A DNA stretch of 64,000 nucleotides, taken from Ornithinimicrobium sp. CNJ-824. GTDB lineage: Bacteria; Actinomycetota; Actinomycetes; Actinomycetales; Dermatophilaceae. The stretch covers positions 1 to 64,000 of the forward strand of contig NZ_MKKA01000008.1 of NCBI RefSeq assembly GCF_001942405.1, in the 5' to 3' direction. Made by a program: the position numbers and the translations under genes. Of this stretch, positions 1 to 6,671 are shown piece after piece. How positions within the stretch are numbered: position 1 is the first letter of the stretch; each line of letters begins with the position of its first letter. Below the pieces are notes generated by a model. The model searched no databases. It worked only from the letters and a program-made list of their open reading frames with translations, and was not told the origin of the DNA.

Positions 1-79
1 GGCTGCTCGTCGACCACACCAACATCATCCCGGCCAACCGCCCACCAGCCCCGCACGCCACCCCGGCACCGCGAAATGA

Positions 80-256
80 TCAGCGCTTCCCTAGGTCCGC
101 CCACTCCTCGGGGGCATGCTCGGCGACCAAGGCATGCAGCCGGGTGATTCCGCCCAGCCCCTCGGGCAGGCGTCTTCGCGCGAGGATCCGACCCTGGCCG
201 TCGACGAGCTCGACGTCGTGGTGGTCCTCGGCCCAGTCATCACCTATGAACAACAT
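80..256 (-). pseudogene. IS110-family transposase, N-terminal remnant
   Basis: Reading the minus strand from the ATG at 254-256 gives 58 residues that start MLFIGDDWAEDHHDVELVDG and continue with LPEGLGGITRLHALVAEHAPEEWADL before a stop at 80-82. This matches the start of the DEDD RuvC-like domain of IS110-type transposases, where the first acidic residue lies in the GDDW/GIDW segment. Full proteins of this family run to about 400 residues, so only the first seventh is left and the rest is replaced by unrelated sequence. It is too short to be active. No terminal repeats were seen, which is normal for IS110. Confidence 0.7.
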
Positions 257-553
257 CGCTACTGCCCTCCTTCGCCTCGTTGCGATCCTTGCTCAGCAGC
301 GTGGAGGAGGACTCCCGGCGATCTAATGGTCAAGTGCTCACCCGAATGATCTGGGGGCACGTCATCCCAGCAGCGGTCACGCCTCCTCACGACCGGCGGG
401 CGCACGGTCTGCCGCAAGACCTCAACGATCAGATTCGGAGAGTGCTGACCCGCCGGCCGCTACCGGAACCGAGCCTGCCAGAGGATCGGTACAACCCATT
501 AGATCCGGTCGTGGCGGTCGGCCCGCCAGGAGCCCAGGCATAGGATCCGGGCT
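257..553. other. Intergenic stretch without a recognisable gene
   Basis: These roughly 300 bases lie between the transposase remnant and the small membrane protein gene. Open frames exist on the plus strand (for example 280-543) but have arginine/proline-rich, low-information products with no domain, so I do not call them. No RNA gene, clear terminator or repeat was recognised. Confidence 0.4.
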
Positions 554-811
554 GTGAGGGGTACCGGACTACGAGCCACCGCGGTGGCTTGCCTCGTAGT
601 CGTTTTGGGTTGCGTGGCCCTGTTCGTCGCCTCTGCTGTGAACTGGCGAGCTGCAGAGCAGAAATGCGGGCTGCTCTTCGGATTCGATGAGCGCTTCGCT
701 GACGCTCAAGAGGTCAGCTTCGAGAATCGCCTGTTTCCGTTGCCGGTTGAGTGTCGATTCGACAACGGCGTGACGCTCGCCAAGCGTTGGTGGCCCACCG
801 CCTCTCCGTAG
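554..811 (+). CDS. Small single-pass membrane or exported hypothetical protein
   Basis: The 85-residue product has a basic N-terminus, a hydrophobic segment at about residues 9-27 (AVACLVVVLGCVALFVAS) and then a polar extracytoplasmic part with two cysteines (CGLLFGF and VECRFDNG). That layout fits a signal-anchored protein with the C-terminus outside the cell. The start is GTG at 554. The gene lies in the tRNA-linked accessory region and is followed closely by another membrane protein on the same strand. I do not recognise the family and infer only membrane location. Confidence 0.5.
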   Translation: MRGTGLRATAVACLVVVLGCVALFVASAVNWRAAEQKCGLLFGFDERFADAQEVSFENRLFPLPVECRFDNGVTLAKRWWPTASP

Positions 812-846
812 CCAGATACACGTGTCGCGACTCGCGGCATTTGAGG

Positions 847-1275
847 ATGCGGCATGATGACCCGGTGATTGAGGACAGCTCCCTGACATCGGGTGGTAAG
901 GGTTGGCCGCGCTCCCTGGAGCGTAGTGCTACGGCCGTAGGTCTAGGTGGGGTCGCCGCTTTCCAAGTTGCACTTGCCGCTGGCGCCCCTTGGGGTCGCG
1001 CCAGTTACGGCGGCGCTCACGGCGGTGTGCTGCCAAACCGCCTTAGGGTCGTGAGCGCTGGAGCGGCCCTGTTCTATTCGGGGCTCTCTATTGCGGTCGC
1101 GAACCGTCACACTTCGGTGAAGGTGCGCCGCCAGGTGCTCACTGGCGTCAGTGCGCTCATGGGGGTCGGCGCCATCATGAACGGCATCTCGCCGTCTTGG
1201 CCGGAGCGGACCATTTGGACACCTACTACTGCTGTGCTGGCGGCGTTAGCCTGGCGAGCTCGCAGGGACTCCTAA
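847..1275 (+). CDS. Small multi-pass membrane protein, unknown function
   Basis: The product of 142 residues has about four hydrophobic segments (GGVAAFQVALAAGAPWG, AGAALFYSGLSIAVA, LTGVSALMGVGAIM, TAVLAALAW), and ends with a basic tail. AAGAPWG-RASYGG and PSWPERTIWTP are typical of a family of small actinobacterial membrane proteins without assigned function. The open frame extends upstream to 751, but that part overlaps the preceding gene and is arginine-rich; ATG 847 or GTG 865 are the likely starts. Function is unknown. Confidence 0.5.
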   Translation: MRHDDPVIEDSSLTSGGKGWPRSLERSATAVGLGGVAAFQVALAAGAPWGRASYGGAHGGVLPNRLRVVSAGAALFYSGLSIAVANRHTSVKVRRQVLTGVSALMGVGAIMNGISPSWPERTIWTPTTAVLAALAWRARRDS

Positions 1276-1325
1276 GGACGGTCGCCCTCCCCGCGGCAGT
1301 AGCGCGCACTGGATGAAGGCCCGCC

Positions 1326-1577
1326 GTGCCAGACTCGGGCATGCCTGACCAGCGCCTGCACACCCTTGTCGCCGTTAACGAAGCTCTGAAGGACCCCATC
1401 CGAGTTCTGCAGACGGTGACGGCATCGGCTGACTTCGAGGACGCCCTGCACGCGCTGCAGGATTCCTTCGGCTGGGATGAAGTTCAGGCGCGGCTGGTGA
1501 TGCAGTTGCCCATAGGCAATACGCACAAGGACTTCAGGGATCGAGTCGCACAGGACCTGCAGCAACACGACCACTGA
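1326..1577 (+). CDS. Short hypothetical protein with gyrase-A-like helical segment
   Basis: The 83-residue protein carries RLHTLVAVNEALKDP and DEVQARLVMQLPIG, which resemble the C-terminal coiled arm of the GyrA/ParC breakage-reunion domain (the usual text there is close to QARAILDMQL). It lacks the catalytic tyrosine and winged helix, so it cannot be a topoisomerase subunit on its own. The start is GTG 1326 with AAGG six bases upstream; ATG 1341 is an alternative. It may be a stand-alone interaction module or a decayed fragment. The similarity is my reading and not a search result. Confidence 0.45.
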   Translation: MPDSGMPDQRLHTLVAVNEALKDPIRVLQTVTASADFEDALHALQDSFGWDEVQARLVMQLPIGNTHKDFRDRVAQDLQQHDH

Positions 1578-1598
1578 CTCCGCGCTCCACGCGGCATG

Positions 1599-2045
1599 TC
1601 AGTGAGTTCGGATCAGTTGCTCGACGACGTCGGCTAGGTCGTTGACCGGGCGGGTGCCATCTACTTCAAGGGTCGCTCCGCGGCGGAGCAGGGGCTCGAC
1701 GGTCTCCGCATACTCACGGATCTCCATCTGGTCACGCGTTGTCTTGCCGTAGGGGTTGTTGGTCCGACCTCGCACGCGGTCGAGCAGGACGCTGACCGGT
1801 GCACTAAGCAGAATGATGTGCTCGAATCGGTCGTAGAAGAGGACCTGGTTCTCAACGGTTCCGGAGACGACGATCGTGTCGTGCTCCGCAAGCAGGCTTG
1901 ACATGCGTGTTTCGTCCCACCGCCCCGGATGGTCCTCCCACCCGCCGTAGTCGGTGTCGACCGTTTGATGGCCCCGCCGGCGAAGCTCGTGCAAGAGGGT
2001 CGTCTTGCCAGCACCCGACATCCCGGTCACCAAGATCCGTGCCAT
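1599..2045 (-). CDS. P-loop nucleoside/shikimate-kinase-like ATPase
   Basis: This 148-residue single-domain protein begins MARILVTGMSGAGKTTLL, a Walker A motif at residues 8-16 directly after the first beta strand. DTDYGGW follows in the place where small-molecule kinases bind their acceptor, and VRGRTNNPYGK supplies the arginines expected in a lid. Size and layout fit the AAA_17/AAA_18 group of nucleoside- or shikimate-kinase-like enzymes. The substrate cannot be read from sequence. The upstream membrane protein's frame runs into this gene, so the two may be co-transcribed. Confidence 0.65.
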   Translation of the reverse strand: MARILVTGMSGAGKTTLLHELRRRGHQTVDTDYGGWEDHPGRWDETRMSSLLAEHDTIVVSGTVENQVLFYDRFEHIILLSAPVSVLLDRVRGRTNNPYGKTTRDQMEIREYAETVEPLLRRGATLEVDGTRPVNDLADVVEQLIRTH

Positions 2046-2598
2046 GACCGCAACCTACTGGCTGGGCGAAACTTCCCGGAAGCGGCAGAAGAGGATGCCG
2101 GGACGTCGGCCTCAGTGCAGCCTTCGGGAACCGCGAGCGATGGATGGACCAGTGACCGGAGATGAACCGACGAGGGCGGCAGTCCGGTTCGATGCTGTGT
2201 CCGAGCGGCGGGCGGCTCGTCGCCCCTCGCCAGCAGCCGGTTCCGGTCAGGGTCAGAAAAGCAAGGGTTGCGATCCACCATCCGGGGTGGCTCGGTTCCC
2301 AGTCCTGCAAGTACGCGGGGTCGGCCAACTGCGCGTTCAAGTGCGCCTGCTGTGCCGCGTAAGTATGCTCGCCGATCACTTCACCGAGGATGACTCCCAC
2401 GCCGTATCCACCAAGGCTCCAAGGCACTGAGCGGGGCGCGAGCAGGGCCGCGATCAGGGCCAAGGGCCCAAATAGAACGGGGATTGCCTCGGCGGCCCAG
2501 TGGGGGGTGTAGAGCAGGGCCAGTGGTCCGGTGCCGAGCCAGAAGGCTAGGCCGAAGCTGGCGGTGAGGACGAGGACCGCGGTTCCCCTGCTGCGCAT
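1852..2598 (-). CDS. Multi-pass membrane protein, C-terminus uncertain
   Basis: From ATG 2598 the product starts MRSRGTAVLVLTASFGLAFW and shows four hydrophobic segments: TAVLVLTASFGLAFWLG, IPVLFGPLALIAALLAP, LGGYGVGVILGEVIG and WWIATLAFLTLTGTG. The motif TYAAQQAHLNAQLADPAYLQDW lies in the loop before the last helix. The frame then runs 190 bases into the kinase gene as an arginine/histidine-rich tail that looks out of frame, so the real stop was probably lost through an indel near 2050-2150. The membrane part is convincing; the family is unknown. Confidence 0.45.
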   Translation of the reverse strand: MRSRGTAVLVLTASFGLAFWLGTGPLALLYTPHWAAEAIPVLFGPLALIAALLAPRSVPWSLGGYGVGVILGEVIGEHTYAAQQAHLNAQLADPAYLQDWEPSHPGWWIATLAFLTLTGTGCWRGATSRPPLGHSIEPDCRPRRFISGHWSIHRSRFPKAALRPTSRHPLLPLPGSFAQPVGCGHGTDLGDRDVGCWQDDPLARASPAGPSNGRHRLRRVGGPSGAVGRNTHVKPACGARHDRRLRNR

Positions 2599-2908
2599 GA
2601 CTGAACGTAGCGCCAGTTCGTCTGACCGCACCAGGACAGAGGGTAGAACGCGACCGAACCGTGACGTTGCGACCAGACCCGTCCGCATCTCGACGGCGAT
2701 CCGAGCCTCCTCACCAGACTCATGGTCGGACGCTGCGCGCCGACAGCGGCAGGAGAGTAAGTCAAGCCCGGGTGGAGCGCACGTAGTCGACCTGTCCCTG
2801 CGCTCTCCAGAGCACAGTCGCTGGAGGGGCGAACGCACGAGCGACAACGGGTTGTCAGGACCCGTCGCTAGGCTTCGGTAATTGACCGAGAGCAGCAGAA
2901 GGGGCGTC
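2599..2908. other. Divergent intergenic region
   Basis: This 310-base gap separates the minus-strand membrane protein from the plus-strand hypothetical gene. It should contain both promoters. A ribosome binding site (AGAAGGGG, 2897-2904) sits four bases before ATG 2909. No RNA gene or repeat was recognised. Confidence 0.35.
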
Positions 2909-3511
2909 ATGTCATCCATCGAGTACTCCTTTCCAGTCGCGGTGTCACAACTGGGCGATCAGGACTCGCGAGAGACACAGAATCGGCGTGCGATTTCATG
3001 GCTGTTGAAGCAATCTGGAGGTTCGATCGTCGTGGTGACTCCTCGACGGCAGATCCCAGAAGAGAGCCTCCGGCGGTTGGTCTCACGACACGACGCGACG
3101 CATCTCACTTGGCGGGGATTGGCCGTAGAGTCGCTCGCACACCGGCGTGTCCTACATGCCTGGCCCGACCGTCAGCATCTCAACGATCTGTGGGGCGTCG
3201 ACTGCGATGCACTCGTGGTGATCGAGTGGAACGTGGCGGAGACTGAGACTTGGGTTGAGGATGCTAGAGCCACGAGGCTCCTTCCGGGGGGTGAACTCAG
3301 GCCGTCTCTTGGGGTGGTCGAGGAGCAGTCCGTTGATGTGTTGCCCAATGGGGTCGGCGAGATTCTCGAGCACCTCGCGGCCTGGGCTGCCGGTTATGAC
3401 TCAGGCCTCAAGTGGAACGAGGAGGACAAGCTAAAGGCGGACATGATGAACAGGCCTGAGCGATGGGCTCCCGTGACCGTCGAGCAGGTTCGAACGAAGT
3501 GCCGGGCGTGA
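2909..3511 (+). CDS. Hypothetical protein of the accessory region, probably frameshifted at its end
   Basis: The 200-residue soluble product starts at ATG 2909, chosen because AGAAGGGG lies four bases upstream. It has a strand-rich N-terminal half (GGSIVVVTPRR, VDCDALVVIEW) followed by KWNEEDKLKADMMNRPERW and VTVEQVRTKCRA. There are no transmembrane segments and no catalytic motif I recognise. The stop at 3509-3511 overlaps a GTG that opens 36 more codons in another frame with matching character. The intact gene may therefore have run to 3618, with one base lost near 3508. Function is unknown. Confidence 0.5.
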   Translation: MSSIEYSFPVAVSQLGDQDSRETQNRRAISWLLKQSGGSIVVVTPRRQIPEESLRRLVSRHDATHLTWRGLAVESLAHRRVLHAWPDRQHLNDLWGVDCDALVVIEWNVAETETWVEDARATRLLPGGELRPSLGVVEEQSVDVLPNGVGEILEHLAAWAAGYDSGLKWNEEDKLKADMMNRPERWAPVTVEQVRTKCRA

Positions 3512-3618
3512 AGATGCGGCCGAACGACATCGACAAGATCACTAGCCTCTTGGAGCGCCGGAAGCAGGGGCGTCGGTTCCAGGTAAGAAGTTCTTACCGG
3601 AACTTCCGCTTCGAATAG
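3508..3618 (+). CDS. Short ORF, probably the detached C-terminus of the preceding gene
   Basis: GTG 3508 overlaps the previous stop as GTGA and opens 36 codons: MRPNDIDKITSLLERR, then KQGRRFQVRSSYRNFRFE. The composition fits the basic tail of the upstream protein better than a free-standing gene, and loss of one base at about 3508 would separate them. A genuine translationally coupled small protein cannot be excluded. Confidence 0.35.
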   Translation: MKMRPNDIDKITSLLERRKQGRRFQVRSSYRNFRFE

Positions 3619-3654
3619 CATGGCTTGCCAGTCGACGCTTTGGAAAGGGAAGCC

Positions 3655-3894
3655 GTGAACCAAGTCTTTATTGCATCACTGTTGGTCTTAGGCACGGGTA
3701 TGCAAATGGGTAGGTGGGTATACGAAACCGCGCGCGAGCAGAACCGCCAAGCGAGGTTGGCAGAGAGTCGATCTGAACGGAAGCGCTGGGAGCGGGCAGG
3801 CGCGCCACGCTATGACGGGGCGGCGTGGGGGTTCCTCTTCATGCCTGCCGTCGCCCATCTTGGAAACGTCGCTGGGTGGTGGACGATCGGGTAG
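3655..3894 (+). CDS. Small membrane protein, unknown function
   Basis: A GGAAAGGGA ribosome binding site at 3642-3650 points to GTG 3655 as start, giving 79 residues. There is an N-terminal hydrophobic segment (FIASLLVLGTGMQMG), a highly charged middle (REQNRQARLAESRSERKRW) that is probably a short cytoplasmic helix, and a second hydrophobic stretch at the end (GFLFMPAVAHLGNVAGWW). This gives a two-pass hairpin with a basic cytoplasmic loop. No family is recognised. Confidence 0.5.
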   Translation: MNQVFIASLLVLGTGMQMGRWVYETAREQNRQARLAESRSERKRWERAGAPRYDGAAWGFLFMPAVAHLGNVAGWWTIG

Positions 3895-3963
3895 CGCAAG
3901 CATGACCACGCTCAGAGCTGGTCGGCCCCGGTGCGTTGCGCTCGGAGCGGCAGAACAGGATGC

Positions 3964-4446
3964 CTACAGCTCGTCGAGTACGGCAAGGTCGTGGAGGTCT
4001 ACGGCACGCATGGGATAGCCCCTTCGAAGCTCGCGGGCTCGCCCGGCACTGGCCACGACGACCGCTTGGCCGTCGATTAGGCCGGTAACTCTCTGCTCAG
4101 AAGGGTGGAGGTACACCTCGCCGTCCAGACCTTGCTGGACTCCGTTGCCGGCCGGGTCCAAGCGCATTGCATGGACGTCTACTTGCCCTGAGTGACTCGA
4201 TAGCTGCACGCGGACTGGTCGCCAATCCTCGGTGACCCGATAGCCGCGGGAGGTGAGCCAGGCCATGAACTCGGCCTCGTGATCTTCGTCGATGAACACG
4301 TCGAGATCTTGGTGGGAGCGAGTCTGTCGTCCGACCAACGCATCGACACCCCATCCGCCGTTGACCTGATAGACCACCCCGTTGGCGTGAAGCCAGGCGA
4401 CGATCTGCACCACCTCGGCGGCGGTCATCCGGGAGGAGTTCTTCAT
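3964..4446 (-). CDS. Lincosamide/aminoglycoside nucleotidyltransferase-like protein
   Basis: The 160-residue protein has the polymerase-beta-type nucleotidyltransferase core: GGWGVD at residues 30-35 followed by SHQDLDVFID with the two metal-binding aspartates (Asp47 and Asp49). Size and the start TAAEVVQIVAWLHANGV-VYQVNGG are typical of the aminoglycoside-2''-adenylyltransferase/LinA family, whose members adenylylate lincosamides or aminoglycosides in the cytoplasm. It is a lone gene in the accessory region, as expected for an acquired resistance-type gene. Many chromosomal relatives have no proven drug substrate, so resistance is an inference. Confidence 0.7.
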   Translation of the reverse strand: MKNSSRMTAAEVVQIVAWLHANGVVYQVNGGWGVDALVGRQTRSHQDLDVFIDEDHEAEFMAWLTSRGYRVTEDWRPVRVQLSSHSGQVDVHAMRLDPAGNGVQQGLDGEVYLHPSEQRVTGLIDGQAVVVASAGRARELRRGYPMRAVDLHDLAVLDEL

Positions 4447-4591
4447 AGGAGAAGTCTCCCTTCCCGTGTACTAGGGTCCGTACGACCCGCGGCAGATCCG
4501 CGTGCTGTCTCCATGACGCACGCGCGCCCAGAGCCAGCCAGAATACGCGTACCAAGAGGAGGCCTTCCTTGCGTGATTCGACGCGACTACG

Positions 4592-5137
4592 TCAGTCCGC
4601 TCTCGGCCGGCCCTCCGGGAACCCTTCTGAAGCGTCTGACCCATCCGCATGATCGATCGCCTCGGCATCTTCCGTCTCCAGGAGGTCAAGATCCTGAGAG
4701 TCCTCGGACCCAGGCCCCACCAATGGCAGTGGCGACAGTGCGATGTTCATCTCGCTCATCTGCGTGAGGAGGCGTGAACGCACCAGCGGATGAACTAGGC
4801 GCTGTGCGGTCGAGAGCCAGGCCGCACTAGAAGCAATGGCGCCAGCACTTTCCGGGTCGCCACACGTCATAACTACAACGTACTGGAAAGAGGACCGGGC
4901 TATCTCGGTCGCGCCCTGTTCTCCGGGCTCACGAATAGAGAAATCGTTGATGATGCGAAAGAAAACGCTGTCTTCAACGGAAGCCCTGCTGTGGGCCCTT
5001 GCCCAGTCGACCTCGAGCCGTGACTCGTCCTCAATCGAACCCAGCCGTTGACACGATTCTGCATGCAGGGTGATCATATTGAGAGTCACATCGTTCACGT
5101 CTACGCCGTCTACGGCGTTACTCGCCTCAGAGGTCAC
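4592..5137 (-). CDS. SecB-like chaperone of a toxin-antitoxin-chaperone (TAC) locus
   Basis: The 181-residue protein (GTG start at 5137) has a beta-rich middle (VFFRIINDFSIREP, FQYVVVMTCG) and then AAWLSTAQRLVHPLVRSRLL with MSEMNIALSPLPLV. The latter matches the SecB pattern of a long helix followed by a proline/leucine end near PPLVLPL. Actinobacteria normally lack export SecB; family knowledge ties their SecB-like proteins to TAC operons such as M. tuberculosis Rv1955-Rv1957, where the chaperone protects HigA from degradation. The start overlaps the stop of the HTH gene as GTGA, giving tight coupling. The assignment rests on pattern and context. The acidic tail (residues 143-181) is unusual. 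Confidence 0.6.
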   Translation of the reverse strand: MTSEASNAVDGVDVNDVTLNMITLHAESCQRLGSIEDESRLEVDWARAHSRASVEDSVFFRIINDFSIREPGEQGATEIARSSFQYVVVMTCGDPESAGAIASSAAWLSTAQRLVHPLVRSRLLTQMSEMNIALSPLPLVGPGSEDSQDLDLLETEDAEAIDHADGSDASEGFPEGRPRAD

Positions 5138-5787
5138 TGCGGCGTCAATTCTCGTAGCGCAGTTCGGCCTGGCTCACTGACGCCGGCGCTTGGCTGAGGA
5201 CGCCCATAAGTCCGAGCAATGGAGGCCATCGAATCGGCCTGCCTTGGCTCTCCCACTGGTTGCACGTCGTGCCCTCTGGCATGAACAAATCCGTAGGAGA
5301 GTTCATCCACCCCTTCGCTGGAGATGAACTTCTGCACCCACTGCTTGCTCTTAGAGGGGGACCGTCGAGCGGCCCGCGGACTCGAAGTGATCGGCACAAG
5401 TCCACTCCGGTCAACGCACGCGCTCGTGAGCGGTAGATCGTTGGCAACCATCTGGGCCCACTCGGCGGGACGAGCCCTCAGTTCGAGGCTGTAACCGAGA
5501 GCCGCAAGGGTCTTCGCCAGCGTGGCTACGTACAAGTTCCCGTCGGTCTGCTTGATTTGCGTGACCCGAGCTTCGGAAACTCCCAGAATTTGTGCGATCT
5601 CTGCCTGACTAATCGAAGCGTCCTTGAAAGTTTCTTGGATCAAGGATGCTACCTCGTCAGCGAAATCAGCCGCAATAAGTTCGACGCGCAAGCGGGGATC
5701 CGCCATGACCGATTCGAACACGGAATCAGGAGTCTCCCGGGCACTGGGTCGTCTTTCGCCCGATCGCCTTTCACGCCTTCTGGTCAT
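5134..5787 (-). CDS. higA: HigA-type XRE antitoxin with long C-terminal extension
   Basis: The 217-residue protein has an XRE/HTH_3 domain at about residues 58-101 (ISQAEIAQILGVSEARVTQI, then LYVATLAKTLAALGYSLEL). It is longer than the roughly 150 residues of M. tuberculosis HigA1. The extra C-terminal part (KSKQWVQKFISSEGVDELSYGF and onward) is where TAC antitoxins carry the chaperone-addiction (ChAD) segment. The ATG at 5787 lies 17 bases inside the end of the toxin frame, and the stop overlaps the SecB-like start. HigA antitoxins repress their own promoter, so autoregulation is expected. Confidence 0.75.
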   Translation of the reverse strand: MTRRRERRSGERRPSARETPDSVFESVMADPRLRVELIAADFADEVASLIQETFKDASISQAEIAQILGVSEARVTQIKQTDGNLYVATLAKTLAALGYSLELRARPAEWAQMVANDLPLTSACVDRSGLVPITSSPRAARRSPSKSKQWVQKFISSEGVDELSYGFVHARGHDVQPVGEPRQADSMASIARTYGRPQPSAGVSEPGRTALRELTPQ

Positions 5788-6245
5788 GCTCCAGATCCTC
5801 CTCTCGCACTCTCAATGTTTGAGTGATGTCTTCAGGTGTAGTACGTTGTCCCGTCTTCCCGAAACAGTGGCCCAATCTAAGATCTTCATCGAAGTCGGGA
5901 ACCTCGGGGAAGGCATTCTCCTCGCACCAGTCGGGGTCGCCTTCTCGGAGCTTCCCCTTCGGCACATACCCCCCCGTTACCGTCAGTGTCGAAGAATGAG
6001 ACACGCATCTCTGCTCGCTTGAATTCCCATATGCCATCTTCCAAGGCGTTAACGTGGCCAGGCCGGCGAGGCTCACCGTTAATGGCGAAGTAGCGGAAGT
6101 TGGCCAGGAGTGCAGCATGGTCACTTATCTGGTCGTCAGCGCTGTTTGACGGTGGCCCCGGGAATCGTCCCTGAGAGAGGGCGGTCATGAACTCCTGCGC
6201 AGGCGCAGACCGGTCCGCACGGAGGGCGTAGGAGATGCGATACAC
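5771..6245 (-). CDS. higB: HigB/Gp49-type toxin, frame interrupted at a G7 tract
   Basis: Two overlapping frames together make a RelE-superfamily (HigB/Gp49) toxin. The first gives FRYFAINGEPRRPGHVNALEDGIWEFKRAEMRVSFFDTDGNGG. The second gives YVPKGKLREGDP, then LGHCFGKTGQRTTPEDITQTLRVR to the stop at 5771, the usual final strand and helix. They join if the seven-G run (C7 on the plus strand, 5969-5975) had six. HigB toxins are ribosome-dependent mRNA endonucleases. As written the toxin is truncated before its C-terminal strand, which may be a sequencing error, inactivation, or a slippage-prone tract. The start is uncertain (GTG 6245 or slightly upstream). Confidence 0.6.
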
Positions 6246-6288
6246 CCTTCCCACTACAACGAGCTGCCTGGGTACGCATCCCCCCACT

Positions 6289-6576
6289 TTAGCCAAAACT
6301 TAACTCCTCCGCCACCGCCCTGACCTGCTGTGATGCGCAAACTACCCAAGTGATCGTACGCCTGCAACAGTAGTAGCCGCACGACCGGCGGCCTCCCAGC
6401 CGGAGGGGATCGCCGGAGGTTGGCGGCACCGAGGGGTGGCATACCCATCGAGTGGAGTCGACCGCCGGCCCTCCGGCGTAGTCGCCCACGATCCCGAAGC
6501 GGTTCTGGCCCGCCAGCGTCAGGTACCAGCGTCCTGACATGGGCGTGTCGGGCATCCGGAGGAAGTTCTCGAGCAT
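6289..6576 (-). pseudogene. Possible gene fragment, unrecognised
   Basis: The minus-strand frame begins with a protein-like segment (MLENFLRMPDTPMSGRWYLT, then LAGQNRFGIVGDYAGG) and then becomes low-quality sequence with clustered cysteines and arginines. A stop lies just upstream of the good part. This looks like a short remnant of a larger gene lying between the TAC locus and the relaxase remnant. I do not recognise the family, and coding status is doubtful. Confidence 0.25.
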
Positions 6577-6671
6577 CCGGACATCGGCGGAGTCGCGATG
6601 TCACGCACCTCGGCGGTACAGCGATGTATCGACCGCGCGCGCTTTCCGCATCCTTTGTGATCGACGTACGG

